A DNA stretch of 64,000 bases, taken from Bacillota bacterium. GTDB lineage: Bacteria > Bacillota > Clostridia > Christensenellales > Aristaeellaceae. The number at the start of each line of letters is the position of its first letter. Position 1 is the first letter of the stretch. Location: positions 1 through 64,000 of the forward strand of contig JAEWSC010000010.1 in the NCBI GenBank assembly GCA_023398575.1, written 5' to 3'. The position numbers and the translations under genes were made by a program. Below, in pieces: positions 1 to 8,311 of this stretch. A model generated the notes under the pieces. That model saw nothing but the letters and a program-made list of their open reading frames with translations. It was not told the DNA's origin and ran no database searches.

Positions 1-65
1 ATTATCTCCATTACATGCTGCTTGAACTCTGCCGTATACCTCGCGTTCGGCATCCCTTTTGGCAT
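1..65 (-). CDS. IS3-family transposase OrfA, N-terminal fragment
   Basis: Twenty-one codons are visible on the minus strand from ATG at 65, reading MPKGMPNARYTAEFKQHVME and on. The pattern RYTAEFKQ near the N-terminus is typical of the helix-turn-helix OrfA protein of IS3/IS150-group elements, which binds the IS ends. A GGGGGTG stretch lies just before the ATG. The gene runs off the window, so it cannot be judged whether it is intact. Confidence 0.65.
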   Translation of the reverse strand, partial: MPKGMPNARYTAEFKQHVMEI

Positions 66-125
66 GAATACACCCCCAAAGTTCTTTCAGTATACCATAC
101 TGTCTAACTTTAGGGGTGCAGTTCA
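1..125 (-). mobile_element. End of an IS3-family insertion sequence (partial)
   Basis: The left edge of the window holds one end of an insertion sequence. The leftward strand begins with TGAACTGCACCCC, ending at base 125, which has the TG start and general look of IS150-group IS3 terminal repeats. It is followed by a promoter-like stretch and the start of a transposase orfA. The rest lies outside the window. It sits only about 40 bases past the stop of the carB-dapF fusion, so it may have replaced that operon's terminator. The family call rests on the orfA start and on memory of the repeat type. Confidence 0.7.
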
Positions 126-164
126 AAATGACACGGCGGTATAAATTGGTTCATTCAACAATGA

Positions 165-3100
165 TCAAATTTCAATAACACCTTCAAAATCCTTCTGCGC
201 ATCGCCCGTCATCCAAATGCCATCAATATCATATCGGATCACAAGTTCACCGCCTAATAATCGTACAGAGATATCCGTGTTGTTGTCGGCCAAATCACTT
301 TGTACTGCAGCAGCGGCTACGGCGCATGCACCGGTACCACAGGCCCACGTTTCCCCTATTCCCCGTTCCCACACCCGCATTTTCAATGTGTTACGGTCAA
401 TGATCTGGGCAAAGGATATATTGGCACGCTGCGGAAATAGCGAATCATGCTCCATCACAGGTCCTATGTTTTCGATGTCAATCAGATCTACATCCGGCAC
501 AAAGATTACACAATGCGGGTTGCCCATGGAAAGGCATGTAATTTCCCACTCCCCGCCTGCCAGGTTCACCTTTCTGCGTATGACTTCACCTTCCAGCCGA
601 ACCGGTACAGCGGTGGGATGAAAGTTCGGCTGACCCATTTTCACGCAGACAGAGTGCACTGATTCCTCGCGGATATACAGCTGCATAGATTTCAAACCGC
701 CTCCGGTTTCCAGCAACATATGATCTTTCTTCACCCGGCCAGATTCATACAGATATTTCCCCACGCAGCGCATGGCGTTGCCTGCTACCTGGCCTTCACT
801 GCCGTCCGCATTAAACATGCGCATTCTGGCATCCGCTACAGTGGAAGGCAGAATTATCACAATGCCATCCCCACCGATGCCCTTGCGCCTGCTGGATACA
901 CGTATAGCCAGTGATTCTGGGCTTAGAATCTCCTGATCAAAACAATCAAAGTAAATATAATCATTGCCAGTGGCCCGCATTTTGACAAAGCGCAGCTTTT
1001 CTCTTTCCTTGCGCATGTGGTTCATGTCCACCAGTTCCATGCTCTCCTCCGTATAACGGGAAGCCAGGGAGTTGTATAGGGCATTGGCTGTATCCATACT
1101 GGTGAGTACGGGAATGGCCCGCTCCACTGCCTTACGGCGCAGCTTGACACTGGATTTGGTGGGGAACCGCCCCTTGCTGGAGGTGGAGATCACTACGCTC
1201 ACAAAGCCTTGCTCCAGCAGCGCCATCGTGTCATCCTTATCAATCTTTGCAGCCGGCAAGCCAGCATCATGCAGCGCATTCCATGTACCTGGTGTAGCAT
1301 ATAGTTTGAAACCGATCTGGTGAAATTTTCGGGCGGTTTCGGCTGCCTCGCGTTTATCGTTGTCACGAACGGAGACCAGCAAGCCTCCGGTCCGTTTCAT
1401 TTTATATCCAGCCCCGATGAGCCCTTTGAAAAGTGCTTCCTCCAGCGTACGTCCCACTCCCAGTACTTCGCCGGTAGATTTCATCTCCGGCCCCAGGTGT
1501 GTATCCACGTCTGCCAGCTTTTCAAAAGAGAAGGTAGGCACCTTTACGGCATAATAAGGCGCCTGGCGGTAAAGCCCGGTACCGTAACCCATTTGATTAA
1601 GTTTTTCCCCCAGCATGCAGCGTACTGCCAGGTCAACCACAGGCAGCCCTGTCACCTTGCTGATATATGGCACCGTACGGGAAGCCCTGGGATTGGCCTC
1701 AATCACATACACCTGGTTGTGATGGATGACATACTGGATGTTGATGAGTCCAACCGTATTCATTTCCAGCGCCAGCGCTCTTGTAGCTTCCAACAGACGC
1801 TGGATTAGTGCGCCATTTAAGTTCCAGGCCGGGTAGACCGCGATGGAATCGCCGGAGTGAACGCCGGCACGTTCCACATGCTCCATAATCCCAGGGATCA
1901 AAACGTCACAACCGTCACAGATGGCATCCACCTCCACCTCTACGCCCAATAAATACTGGTCGATAAGAATGGGGTTTTCAATGCCCTTTTCCAGGATGAT
2001 TTTCATGTATTCCCTGATATCATCCTCCGTGAAGGCAATAATCATGTTCTGCCCGCCCAGCACGTAGGATGGACGCATTAAAACAGGATATTGAAGTTGT
2101 TTAACCGCCTCCAGTGCTTCCTTCTCCGTGTGCACCGTGCAGCCTTGCGGGCGGCGAATATGCACCTTTTCTAAAATCTCATCAAAGCGCTTGCGGTCTT
2201 CCGCTGCGTCAATACTGTCAGCACTTGTGCCAAGGATGGGTATGCCAGCTTTGCTCAAGTATCCCGTCAGCTTGATAGCTGTCTGGCCGCCGAAAGCCAC
2301 CACTACACCTATCGGCTTTTCGGTGCGAAGAATGCCCATCACATCTTCCGGCGTCAGCGGCTCAAAATATAGCCGGTCGGCCGTGTCAAAGTCAGTTGAT
2401 ACAGTTTCCGGGTTATTGTTGATCATCACCACATCGTATCCATGCTGCTTCAGTGTCCATACGCAATGAACAGAGGCATAATCAAATTCAATCCCCTGGC
2501 CGATGCGGATAGGTCCTGAGCCCAACACTGCAACGCAGGGCTTTTTCTCCCCGCGGCGGCAAATAAATTCCTCTGCTTCGTTCTCTTTGTCATAAGTTGC
2601 GTAAAAATAAGGCGTTTGCGCCTCAAACTCCGCAGCGCAGGTATCTACCATCTTATATACAGGATACAATGGATTTTCGATGGCGCAGCCACTGAGGCGC
2701 TTAATGGCGCTGTCGGGGAATCCCGCCTTCTTGGCTAAATAGTAGATATCATTTGATACCTTCCCCTGCGACAGCAGCTTTTCCAACTCCAGCAGATTCT
2801 TCACTTTTTGTAAAAAGAACGGATCCACCCCCGTCAGATCATGGAGTTCTTCGAGGGTTGCACCTTTATCCATGGTCTCGTACAGCGCAAACAACCGCTC
2901 GTCGGTGCAGCCTGAAATAAAAGCCAACAGCTCATCCTTGGAAAGGGCAGATAGTTTTTTCATGCGCAGGGTATCCTGGCCGATTTCCGCCCCGCGTACC
3001 GCCTTCATCAGCGCCTGCTCAAAACAGGTTCCGATGGCCATTACCTCACCGGTGGCCTTCATCTGTGTGCCCAAGGTGCGGCGGCCATACACAAATTTGT

Positions 3101-4187
3101 CAAAGGGCCACTTGGGCAGCTTTACAACCACATAGTCCAAGGCCGGCTCGAAGCAGGCGCAGGTTTTGCCGGTAACGGCATTTTTTATTTCATCCAGGGT
3201 ATAGCCGATGGCGATTTGAGCGGATACCTTGGCAATTGGATACCCCGTGGCTTTGGAGGCCAATGCCGATGAACGGGATACACGAGGGTTCACCTCAATC
3301 ACCGCATAGTCAAAGCTGCTTGGGTGCAGTGCAAACTGCACATTGCAGCCGCCTTCTACCTTTAAAGCGCTGATGATGTCAAGCGCTGCCCGGCGCAGCA
3401 TTTGAAATTCCTTATCGGCTAATGTCAGCGCCGGCGCAGCTACGATACTGTCCCCTGTATGGACACCAACAGGGTCAAAGTTCTCCATACTGCAGACGGA
3501 TACCACGTTACCCACGGCATCGCGCATGACCTCAAACTCAATTTCCTTCCAACCTGAGATGCACTTTTCCACCAATATCTGCCCAATAGGAGACATGCGA
3601 AGCCCATTGGCCGCAATTTCCAACAGCATTTTTTCATCTATTGCGATACCGCCGCCGCTGCCTCCCAGGGTATAGGCCGGGCGTACAATCACAGGATAGC
3701 CGATCTCCACAGCAAATCTAAGGGCTGCGTCCACATCTGTAACAACCAGAGAGGGAATCACCGGCTGACCAATTTCCACCATGGTATCTTTAAACTGCTG
3801 CCGGTCCTCCGCCTTTTCAATGGTTTCCCGGTTGGCCCCCAGCAGCTTTACATGATGCCGTTCCAAAAATCCTTCCTTATCCAACTGCATAGAAAGTGTG
3901 AGCCCATTCTGTCCGCCCAGGGTGGATAAAAGGCTATCCGGCTTTTCCTTGATGATAATTCGCCGAATGGTCTCTAAAGTAAGCGGCTCTATGTATACCT
4001 TGCTTGCCATGGCCTGATCTGTCATGATGGTGGCCGGATTAGGGTTGACCAAAATGACTTCCAGCCCCGCTTCTTTCAGTGCCCGGCACGCCTGGGAGCC
4101 AGCATAGTCAAACTCCGCCGCTTGTCCGATGACAATAGGCCCGGAACCAATAATCAACACCCGTTTGATATTAGGATTCAGCGGCAT
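165..4187 (-). CDS. carB: Carbamoyl phosphate synthase large subunit fused to diaminopimelate epimerase
   Basis: One 1340-residue ORF holds two enzymes. Residues 1 to about 1050 are a complete CarB: two ATP-grasp halves, each opening with a nucleotide-binding start (VLIIGSGPIVIGQ and VAVLGSGPIRIGQ), and a C-terminal methylglyoxal-synthase-like allosteric domain (KLYATPGTWNAL). It makes carbamoyl phosphate for pyrimidines and arginine with CarA. Residues from about 1058 are a DapF (FVKMRATGNDY, FNADGSEG, ERGIGETWACGTGACA), which interconverts LL- and meso-diaminopimelate for lysine and peptidoglycan. No stop separates the two. A Shine-Dalgarno sequence and ATG inside the ORF at 1050-1038 could also yield free DapF. 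The first DapF catalytic Cys is replaced (see findings). The start overlaps carA by 17 bases, so the two are translationally coupled. Confidence 0.95.
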   Translation of the reverse strand: MPLNPNIKRVLIIGSGPIVIGQAAEFDYAGSQACRALKEAGLEVILVNPNPATIMTDQAMASKVYIEPLTLETIRRIIIKEKPDSLLSTLGGQNGLTLSMQLDKEGFLERHHVKLLGANRETIEKAEDRQQFKDTMVEIGQPVIPSLVVTDVDAALRFAVEIGYPVIVRPAYTLGGSGGGIAIDEKMLLEIAANGLRMSPIGQILVEKCISGWKEIEFEVMRDAVGNVVSVCSMENFDPVGVHTGDSIVAAPALTLADKEFQMLRRAALDIISALKVEGGCNVQFALHPSSFDYAVIEVNPRVSRSSALASKATGYPIAKVSAQIAIGYTLDEIKNAVTGKTCACFEPALDYVVVKLPKWPFDKFVYGRRTLGTQMKATGEVMAIGTCFEQALMKAVRGAEIGQDTLRMKKLSALSKDELLAFISGCTDERLFALYETMDKGATLEELHDLTGVDPFFLQKVKNLLELEKLLSQGKVSNDIYYLAKKAGFPDSAIKRLSGCAIENPLYPVYKMVDTCAAEFEAQTPYFYATYDKENEAEEFICRRGEKKPCVAVLGSGPIRIGQGIEFDYASVHCVWTLKQHGYDVVMINNNPETVSTDFDTADRLYFEPLTPEDVMGILRTEKPIGVVVAFGGQTAIKLTGYLSKAGIPILGTSADSIDAAEDRKRFDEILEKVHIRRPQGCTVHTEKEALEAVKQLQYPVLMRPSYVLGGQNMIIAFTEDDIREYMKIILEKGIENPILIDQYLLGVEVEVDAICDGCDVLIPGIMEHVERAGVHSGDSIAVYPAWNLNGALIQRLLEATRALALEMNTVGLINIQYVIHHNQVYVIEANPRASRTVPYISKVTGLPVVDLAVRCMLGEKLNQMGYGTGLYRQAPYYAVKVPTFSFEKLADVDTHLGPEMKSTGEVLGVGRTLEEALFKGLIGAGYKMKRTGGLLVSVRDNDKREAAETARKFHQIGFKLYATPGTWNALHDAGLPAAKIDKDDTMALLEQGFVSVVISTSSKGRFPTKSSVKLRRKAVERAIPVLTSMDTANALYNSLASRYTEESMELVDMNHMRKEREKLRFVKMRATGNDYIYFDCFDQEILSPESLAIRVSSRRKGIGGDGIVIILPSTVADARMRMFNADGSEGQVAGNAMRCVGKYLYESGRVKKDHMLLETGGGLKSMQLYIREESVHSVCVKMGQPNFHPTAVPVRLEGEVIRRKVNLAGGEWEITCLSMGNPHCVIFVPDVDLIDIENIGPVMEHDSLFPQRANISFAQIIDRNTLKMRVWERGIGETWACGTGACAVAAAAVQSDLADNNTDISVRLLGGELVIRYDIDGIWMTGDAQKDFEGVIEI
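1038..1050 (-). promoter_or_regulatory. Internal ribosome binding site and ATG for the DapF half
   Basis: Within the carB-dapF ORF the minus strand reads GGAGGAGAGCATG, a near-ideal Shine-Dalgarno with five bases before an in-frame ATG (codon 1050). Translation from here would give a free DapF of 291 residues beginning MELVDMNHMRKE. It probably marks the original dapF start from before the stop of carB was lost. Whether it is used is not shown. Confidence 0.5.
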
Positions 4188-5262
4188 TTTTTACCCCTCC
4201 CATTAAGGCAATAAAACGGTCGAACAAAAACAGCGTATCCAGCGGGCCGCAGGAAGCTTCAGGATGAAACTGTACTGAAAATGCAGGTATATCCGCATAA
4301 TCAATGCCTTCGCAAGTAAAATCATTGCCGTTCACAAAACGCATACGGCTGTTTGCCGGTAAATGGTCTGTAGAAACCGCATAGCCATGGTTCTGGCTGG
4401 ACATATACATAAGCCCACTTTGTAAATCTTTTACCGGCTGGTTTCCGCCCCGGTGGCCATACTTTAACTTTTCCGTCTGGCCGCCCCGGGCTAAGGCCAA
4501 CAGCTGATGGCCAAGACATATCCCAAATATGGGGATGTTGCTGCCGCATAGCTTTTTCAGTTCTTGAATAATGCCCACATTGTCGGCCGGGTCTCCTGGA
4601 CCGTTGGAGAGCATGATGCCATCTGGTTTGAGTGCTGCAATCGCCTCCGCCGCTGTATTGGAAGGCACAGTGATGACTTCACAGTCACGTTTATACAAAT
4701 TTTTTCCAATGCTGCCCTTTTGGCCAAAATCCATCAATACCACACGGTGTATAACCGTCTCCGGTGTATTGATGGAAATATTTTGGCACGTTACATCAGC
4801 CACTTTGGGCGACGGCCAAGTTTTCATGGATTGAATCATGACATCTATATCGGTAGGCAATGCATTGAGCAGCACGGCGTTCATGACGCCCTTTTGGCGG
4901 ATGATCTTTGTCAATGCCCTGGTATCCAGATCATACAAGCCTGGGATGCCTGCAGCCTTCAAAAGCGCATCCAGCGTGCCCTCGCAGCGGAAGTTACTGG
5001 GAGCCTCGCACCATTCCCTGACGATATAGGCAGACAGCCGTGGACTTTTGCTTTCAAAGTCTTGCGGAATGACACCATAGTTGCCAATCATGGGAAATGT
5101 CTGTACCACCATTTGCCCATAATAGCTGGGGTCGGTAAGGGTTTCTAGGTACCCTGTCATATTCGTAGTAAACACCAATTCCCCCGAGGCTTCCTTTTCC
5201 GCCCCGAAGGTCTTGCCTTCAAAAATCTGGCCGTTTTCCAGCAGCAGATAACCTTTGCCCAT
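4171..5262 (-). CDS. carA: Carbamoyl phosphate synthase small (glutaminase) subunit
   Basis: This is a full-length 363-residue CarA. The N-terminal CPSase small-chain domain is followed by a class I glutamine amidotransferase domain with the nucleophile motif GICLGHQLLALA and the His-Glu pair in FSVQFHPEA. It hydrolyses glutamine and channels ammonia to CarB. The ATG at 5262 sits close to the start of the predicted transcript, so the leader is short and there is no room for a PyrR-type attenuator. Its 3' end overlaps carB by 17 bases. Confidence 0.96.
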   Translation of the reverse strand: MGKGYLLLENGQIFEGKTFGAEKEASGELVFTTNMTGYLETLTDPSYYGQMVVQTFPMIGNYGVIPQDFESKSPRLSAYIVREWCEAPSNFRCEGTLDALLKAAGIPGLYDLDTRALTKIIRQKGVMNAVLLNALPTDIDVMIQSMKTWPSPKVADVTCQNISINTPETVIHRVVLMDFGQKGSIGKNLYKRDCEVITVPSNTAAEAIAALKPDGIMLSNGPGDPADNVGIIQELKKLCGSNIPIFGICLGHQLLALARGGQTEKLKYGHRGGNQPVKDLQSGLMYMSSQNHGYAVSTDHLPANSRMRFVNGNDFTCEGIDYADIPAFSVQFHPEASCGPLDTLFLFDRFIALMGGVKNAAES

Positions 5263-5294
5263 TTAAAATCCCACCTTTGACCATTCCATAAACG

Positions 5295-5334
5295 GAATAT
5301 GTATTATTATACATTTTTCTTTATACATATTCAA
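5295..5334 (-). promoter_or_regulatory. car operon promoter overlapped by a 10-bp inverted repeat
   Basis: On the minus strand a sigma-A promoter is seen: -35 TTGAAT (5334-5329), 17-base spacer, -10 TATAAT (5311-5306). A perfect inverted repeat, GAATATGTAT at 5295-5304 and ATACATATTC at 5323-5332, straddles it, one arm over the -35 and the other just past the -10. AT-rich palindromes with GAAT...ATTC ends recall ArgR boxes, and arginine control of carAB is known in other bacteria. The regulator here is an inference. Confidence 0.6.
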
Positions 5335-5426
5335 TACCCTTCTTGTTATTTCTCGGTTTGGTAATGAAATTTTATCTACGCCTATCATGCGAACAACCGA
5401 AATGGATGTCAGCCTTTACGGTGAGC

Positions 5427-5462
5427 GCAAAAGGCCGCCTGTGCATACACACAAGCAGCCTT
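5427..5462 (-). terminator. Rho-independent terminator of the leftward HAD/rluA operon
   Basis: The minus strand forms a 13-pair hairpin with arms 5462-5450 (AAGGCTGCTTGTG) and 5443-5431, with a few G-T pairs, followed by TTTTGC. It lies just after the HAD gene and before the car promoter. Confidence 0.6.
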
Positions 5463-5490
5463 GCAAATTTGAGCATTCGCCTGAATAGAC

Positions 5491-6330
5491 TTACATACGA
5501 TCCAGCGCGAACCGCCGGATCGCCTTCGCTACCCCGGCATTTTCATTATCGTCGGTCTCAAACTCAGAAGCGGCCTTTGCCCCTTCTGTTGCGTTACCCA
5601 TTGCCACGCCATATCCGGCCCACTTAAGCATAGAAATATCATTGTCATTATCGCCAATGGCCATCACCTGGCCCACATCTAAATGCAGCCTTTGAGAAAG
5701 GGCGGCAAGAGCAGTGCCCTTGTGTATGCCAGCGGGCATGATTTCGATATTGTTGATCCATGAACTGGTGACTTCCACGCCTGGAATTGCTTCAATTTTT
5801 TCTCGTATACGCATAAGCCGATCTGTATCTTCCAGGTCAACATATACGAACTTGTTGATGCCAAGCTTCTTCTGCTCAAGAATACCATTCATGCCATAGG
5901 TATAGAGTAGATTTCCTTTGCGTGCAAGATGCGTCCCCCAGCTTATCTGTCCATCGTCATTTGGAAAAGGACGGCTGATAGCAATATGGCTGCGGCCAAA
6001 TGCGGAGTATATCACCTTTTCCGATTCCAATATCGAAATACAAGCCCCGGCAGCTTCGTCACTCATATAGCTTTCGGACATAGGCATGCCATGAGGCTTA
6101 TCCAGCCAGAATCCGCCATTGAGCCCCAGTACAAAGCAATCGTCAAACCCGGCATCAGACATAAAATAGCTTATATCTTCCGGCACCCGGCCGCTGACAA
6201 TTGCCAGTTGTATGCCGGCATTTCTCGCTTCACGCAGTGCGATTATATTCTCCTGCGGAATAACGCATTCCTCATTTAACAAAGTGCCATCCATGTCGAT
6301 GGCGATCAGGCGTACGGGTAAATGCTTCAT
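5491..6330 (-). CDS. Cof-type HAD-superfamily phosphatase
   Basis: A 279-residue HAD hydrolase of the Cof/YwpJ type. The nucleophile motif is IAIDMDGTLLN near the N-terminus, motif II is IVSGR, and motifs III/IV end in MAIGDNDNDISML. The long cap between motifs II and III is the C2 cap typical of sugar-phosphate or flavin/cofactor phosphatases, so the substrate cannot be named. ATG at 6330 is chosen because AAGGAG lies seven bases upstream; in-frame ATGs at 6351 and 6345 lie upstream of or inside that ribosome site. The gene follows the pseudouridine synthase by about 20 bases and is the last of a leftward operon. Confidence 0.88.
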   Translation of the reverse strand: MKHLPVRLIAIDMDGTLLNEECVIPQENIIALREARNAGIQLAIVSGRVPEDISYFMSDAGFDDCFVLGLNGGFWLDKPHGMPMSESYMSDEAAGACISILESEKVIYSAFGRSHIAISRPFPNDDGQISWGTHLARKGNLLYTYGMNGILEQKKLGINKFVYVDLEDTDRLMRIREKIEAIPGVEVTSSWINNIEIMPAGIHKGTALAALSQRLHLDVGQVMAIGDNDNDISMLKWAGYGVAMGNATEGAKAASEFETDDNENAGVAKAIRRFALDRM

Positions 6331-6353
6331 TACATACTCCTTCATAATCATGG

Positions 6354-7223
6354 TTAAAATGGCGGAAAAATTGAAAACTCTTTTTGATCCAGATATTTCA
6401 GTTCCTCATCAGCGGATAAGGTGATAGATGAGGCGCACAGCATCAACCGCTTTGCTTTCATCCTTTTGTTCAGCGCACGATCGCCATATGCATCGTCACC
6501 TAGAATGGGATGGCCGATATGAGCCAGATGCGCGCGTATTTGATGGGTTCGACCGGTAATCAAATCCACCTCAAGTCGGCTGATTTCGCCTTTTTCGATT
6601 ACCCGATACCCCGTTGTGATAGAAAGGGCACCTGAAACCGGTTTATCAAAGATTTGAACCCTGGCTGCTTTCGCGTCCTTAAGCAAATAGGCATTCAATA
6701 CAGCCACATCCGGTGTAGGGGTTCCCTTTACCAAACAGACATAGGTTTTCTTCATTGTCCGCTCTTTAAATGCATTTATGAATAGCTCTTCCGCTCTTGT
6801 GGATTTTGCCAGCAGCAAAAGACCGCTGGTCTGGTTATCCAACCTGTGGCAGGCCTTGGGCGGCCACGCATCTGGATTATTGCTTTTTACATGGGCGAAG
6901 GCCAAGCTTTCCGCTGTTACTCCCCCGCCGCTGTCTGCCTGTACGCTGATACCGGCTGGTTTATTGATAATCAGTACCTGCATATCTTCATACACCACGT
7001 CAATCGCCGCAGACATGGGTTCCCAAATGCCATACACTTGAACCTTCGCCCCAGATAGCGCGATGTCCTCTGCCTTTGCGCGCCGGCCATCCATTTTTAC
7101 ATCCCGACGGGAAAAAGCTTCCCGAATTTGCCAGGCTGGCAATCCGGGAAGCGCACGGCACAAATATTTATCCAACCGCATAGGCGGCAGGTCCTGGGGA
7201 ATCAAAACCTCCAGTACGGCCAC
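6354..7223 (-). CDS. RluA-family pseudouridine synthase
   Basis: Converts specific uridines in rRNA or tRNA to pseudouridine. An S4-like RNA-binding segment (RLDKYLCRALPGL) opens the protein, followed by the catalytic domain with HRLDNQTSGLLLLAKS, whose Asp is the nucleophile, and the later signature LITGRTHQIRAHLAHIGHP. I choose a GTG start at 7223 with GGAGG five bases before it, giving 289 residues. The frame stays open upstream to 7472, but that part overlaps the preceding gene and looks non-coding (Cys/Trp/Arg-rich). The target base cannot be told from sequence. Confidence 0.9.
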   Translation of the reverse strand: MAVLEVLIPQDLPPMRLDKYLCRALPGLPAWQIREAFSRRDVKMDGRRAKAEDIALSGAKVQVYGIWEPMSAAIDVVYEDMQVLIINKPAGISVQADSGGGVTAESLAFAHVKSNNPDAWPPKACHRLDNQTSGLLLLAKSTRAEELFINAFKERTMKKTYVCLVKGTPTPDVAVLNAYLLKDAKAARVQIFDKPVSGALSITTGYRVIEKGEISRLEVDLITGRTHQIRAHLAHIGHPILGDDAYGDRALNKRMKAKRLMLCASSITLSADEELKYLDQKEFSIFPPF

Positions 7224-7239
7224 TTTTCCCTCCAACTGG

Positions 7240-8283
7240 TCAATGCTTAAGCGCTGCTTGCAAACCCGCCCACCTTGGGGTCTGCGCAGACAATCTAGCC
7301 AACGCACTGTACATGGACTGGGTGGGCAGTACCCACAACATGGATGAAAGCACGCTCTCCATCTCTGGCAACGATACGCCCTGCTTGGCCAGCATGCGAA
7401 GGTCTTCCACAGCTTCTTCAATGGTATACTCAGGGCGGAGCGCACCGCGAAGCACCCCGGACATTTCTTCACTGATGGGCACTTCTTCAGGAAAAATGCC
7501 GTTCATACCGCCCAGCATCATGGATTCGGATAACTCCAATGAAGTGATGCCGTGGCTCTTTACCTGACGCATCAAATGCTCCGGATCAGCAAGGCCGGGG
7601 TGGACAAGGATCATAACCCCTTCTACATCTGTAGTATAATCAAAAGTAGCCCGAAGATACCGCTGCGCATAATCGTAGGATTCCGCGTCCAGGCTCTCGC
7701 AAACCTCTTCCAAAAAATGCATGGTCGGCTGCTGGGCATGCAAAAAACCTGCGATGTACAAAAGCCCATGCATGGTGGCGTCAAACCGGAATACTTTTTC
7801 CCGAACTTCGGCATGTTCCTTACGGTTCATAGCCTCCAGCATTGGAATATGCAAGGAGTTATCCAAGTGCAGATAGATATGGTCGCCTTCCACAGTCAGT
7901 GTACACCACAACCTTGCAACAAGGGCCTCCGCCGCGCCGGCTTCATCCCAATCCAGAAGCTCGGTTTCACCTTCAAAGGTTAGCAGCCTTTCCAAGAGCA
8001 TATGCTCCCTGACGGAGATATAAGAAATCTCTCTGGGCAGTCTTCTCATTACCAGGTCTTTGACCTCTTCTACCGTATGCAACCTTCTGATTTCAGGGTT
8101 CTCCATTGCATAGTAAGAAATATTCCAAATGTCCTGAATATCGGCAAGGGTACAGCCGGAGAACAGCCCCGTTTTAGGGTAGCCGCTCAGACGCTTTTCA
8201 CACGCCTCCAGCTGCTTTTCCCGCAGCACACTCATCGTTTTTTCGCACCAATTCAAGGCGCGTACACTTTCCTCGCGCTGCAT
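7240..8283 (-). CDS. Protein of unknown function, 347 residues
   Basis: I do not recognise the family. The start is taken at ATG 8283, with GGGGAGG seven bases before it, rather than at upstream in-frame starts that would overlap the region before ilvE. The protein is acidic, mostly helical in appearance, lacks signal peptide and membrane segments, and contains no nucleotide-binding motif that I can see. Its stop is 16 bases from the GTG of the pseudouridine synthase, so the two are co-transcribed with the HAD phosphatase. Confidence 0.8.
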   Translation of the reverse strand: MQREESVRALNWCEKTMSVLREKQLEACEKRLSGYPKTGLFSGCTLADIQDIWNISYYAMENPEIRRLHTVEEVKDLVMRRLPREISYISVREHMLLERLLTFEGETELLDWDEAGAAEALVARLWCTLTVEGDHIYLHLDNSLHIPMLEAMNRKEHAEVREKVFRFDATMHGLLYIAGFLHAQQPTMHFLEEVCESLDAESYDYAQRYLRATFDYTTDVEGVMILVHPGLADPEHLMRQVKSHGITSLELSESMMLGGMNGIFPEEVPISEEMSGVLRGALRPEYTIEEAVEDLRMLAKQGVSLPEMESVLSSMLWVLPTQSMYSALARLSAQTPRWAGLQAALKH

Positions 8284-8311
8284 GGCCGAACCTCCCCATA
8301 CAATACTAACT

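Noticed and set aside
5263..5300. PyrR attenuator or riboswitch before carA
   Set aside because: The distance from the predicted transcript start to the ATG is about 40 bases, too short for such a structure.
7224..7472. 83-codon upstream extension of the pseudouridine synthase
   Set aside because: It overlaps the preceding gene, is rich in Cys, Trp and Arg, and has no homology to RluA. GTG 7223 with GGAGG is the better start.
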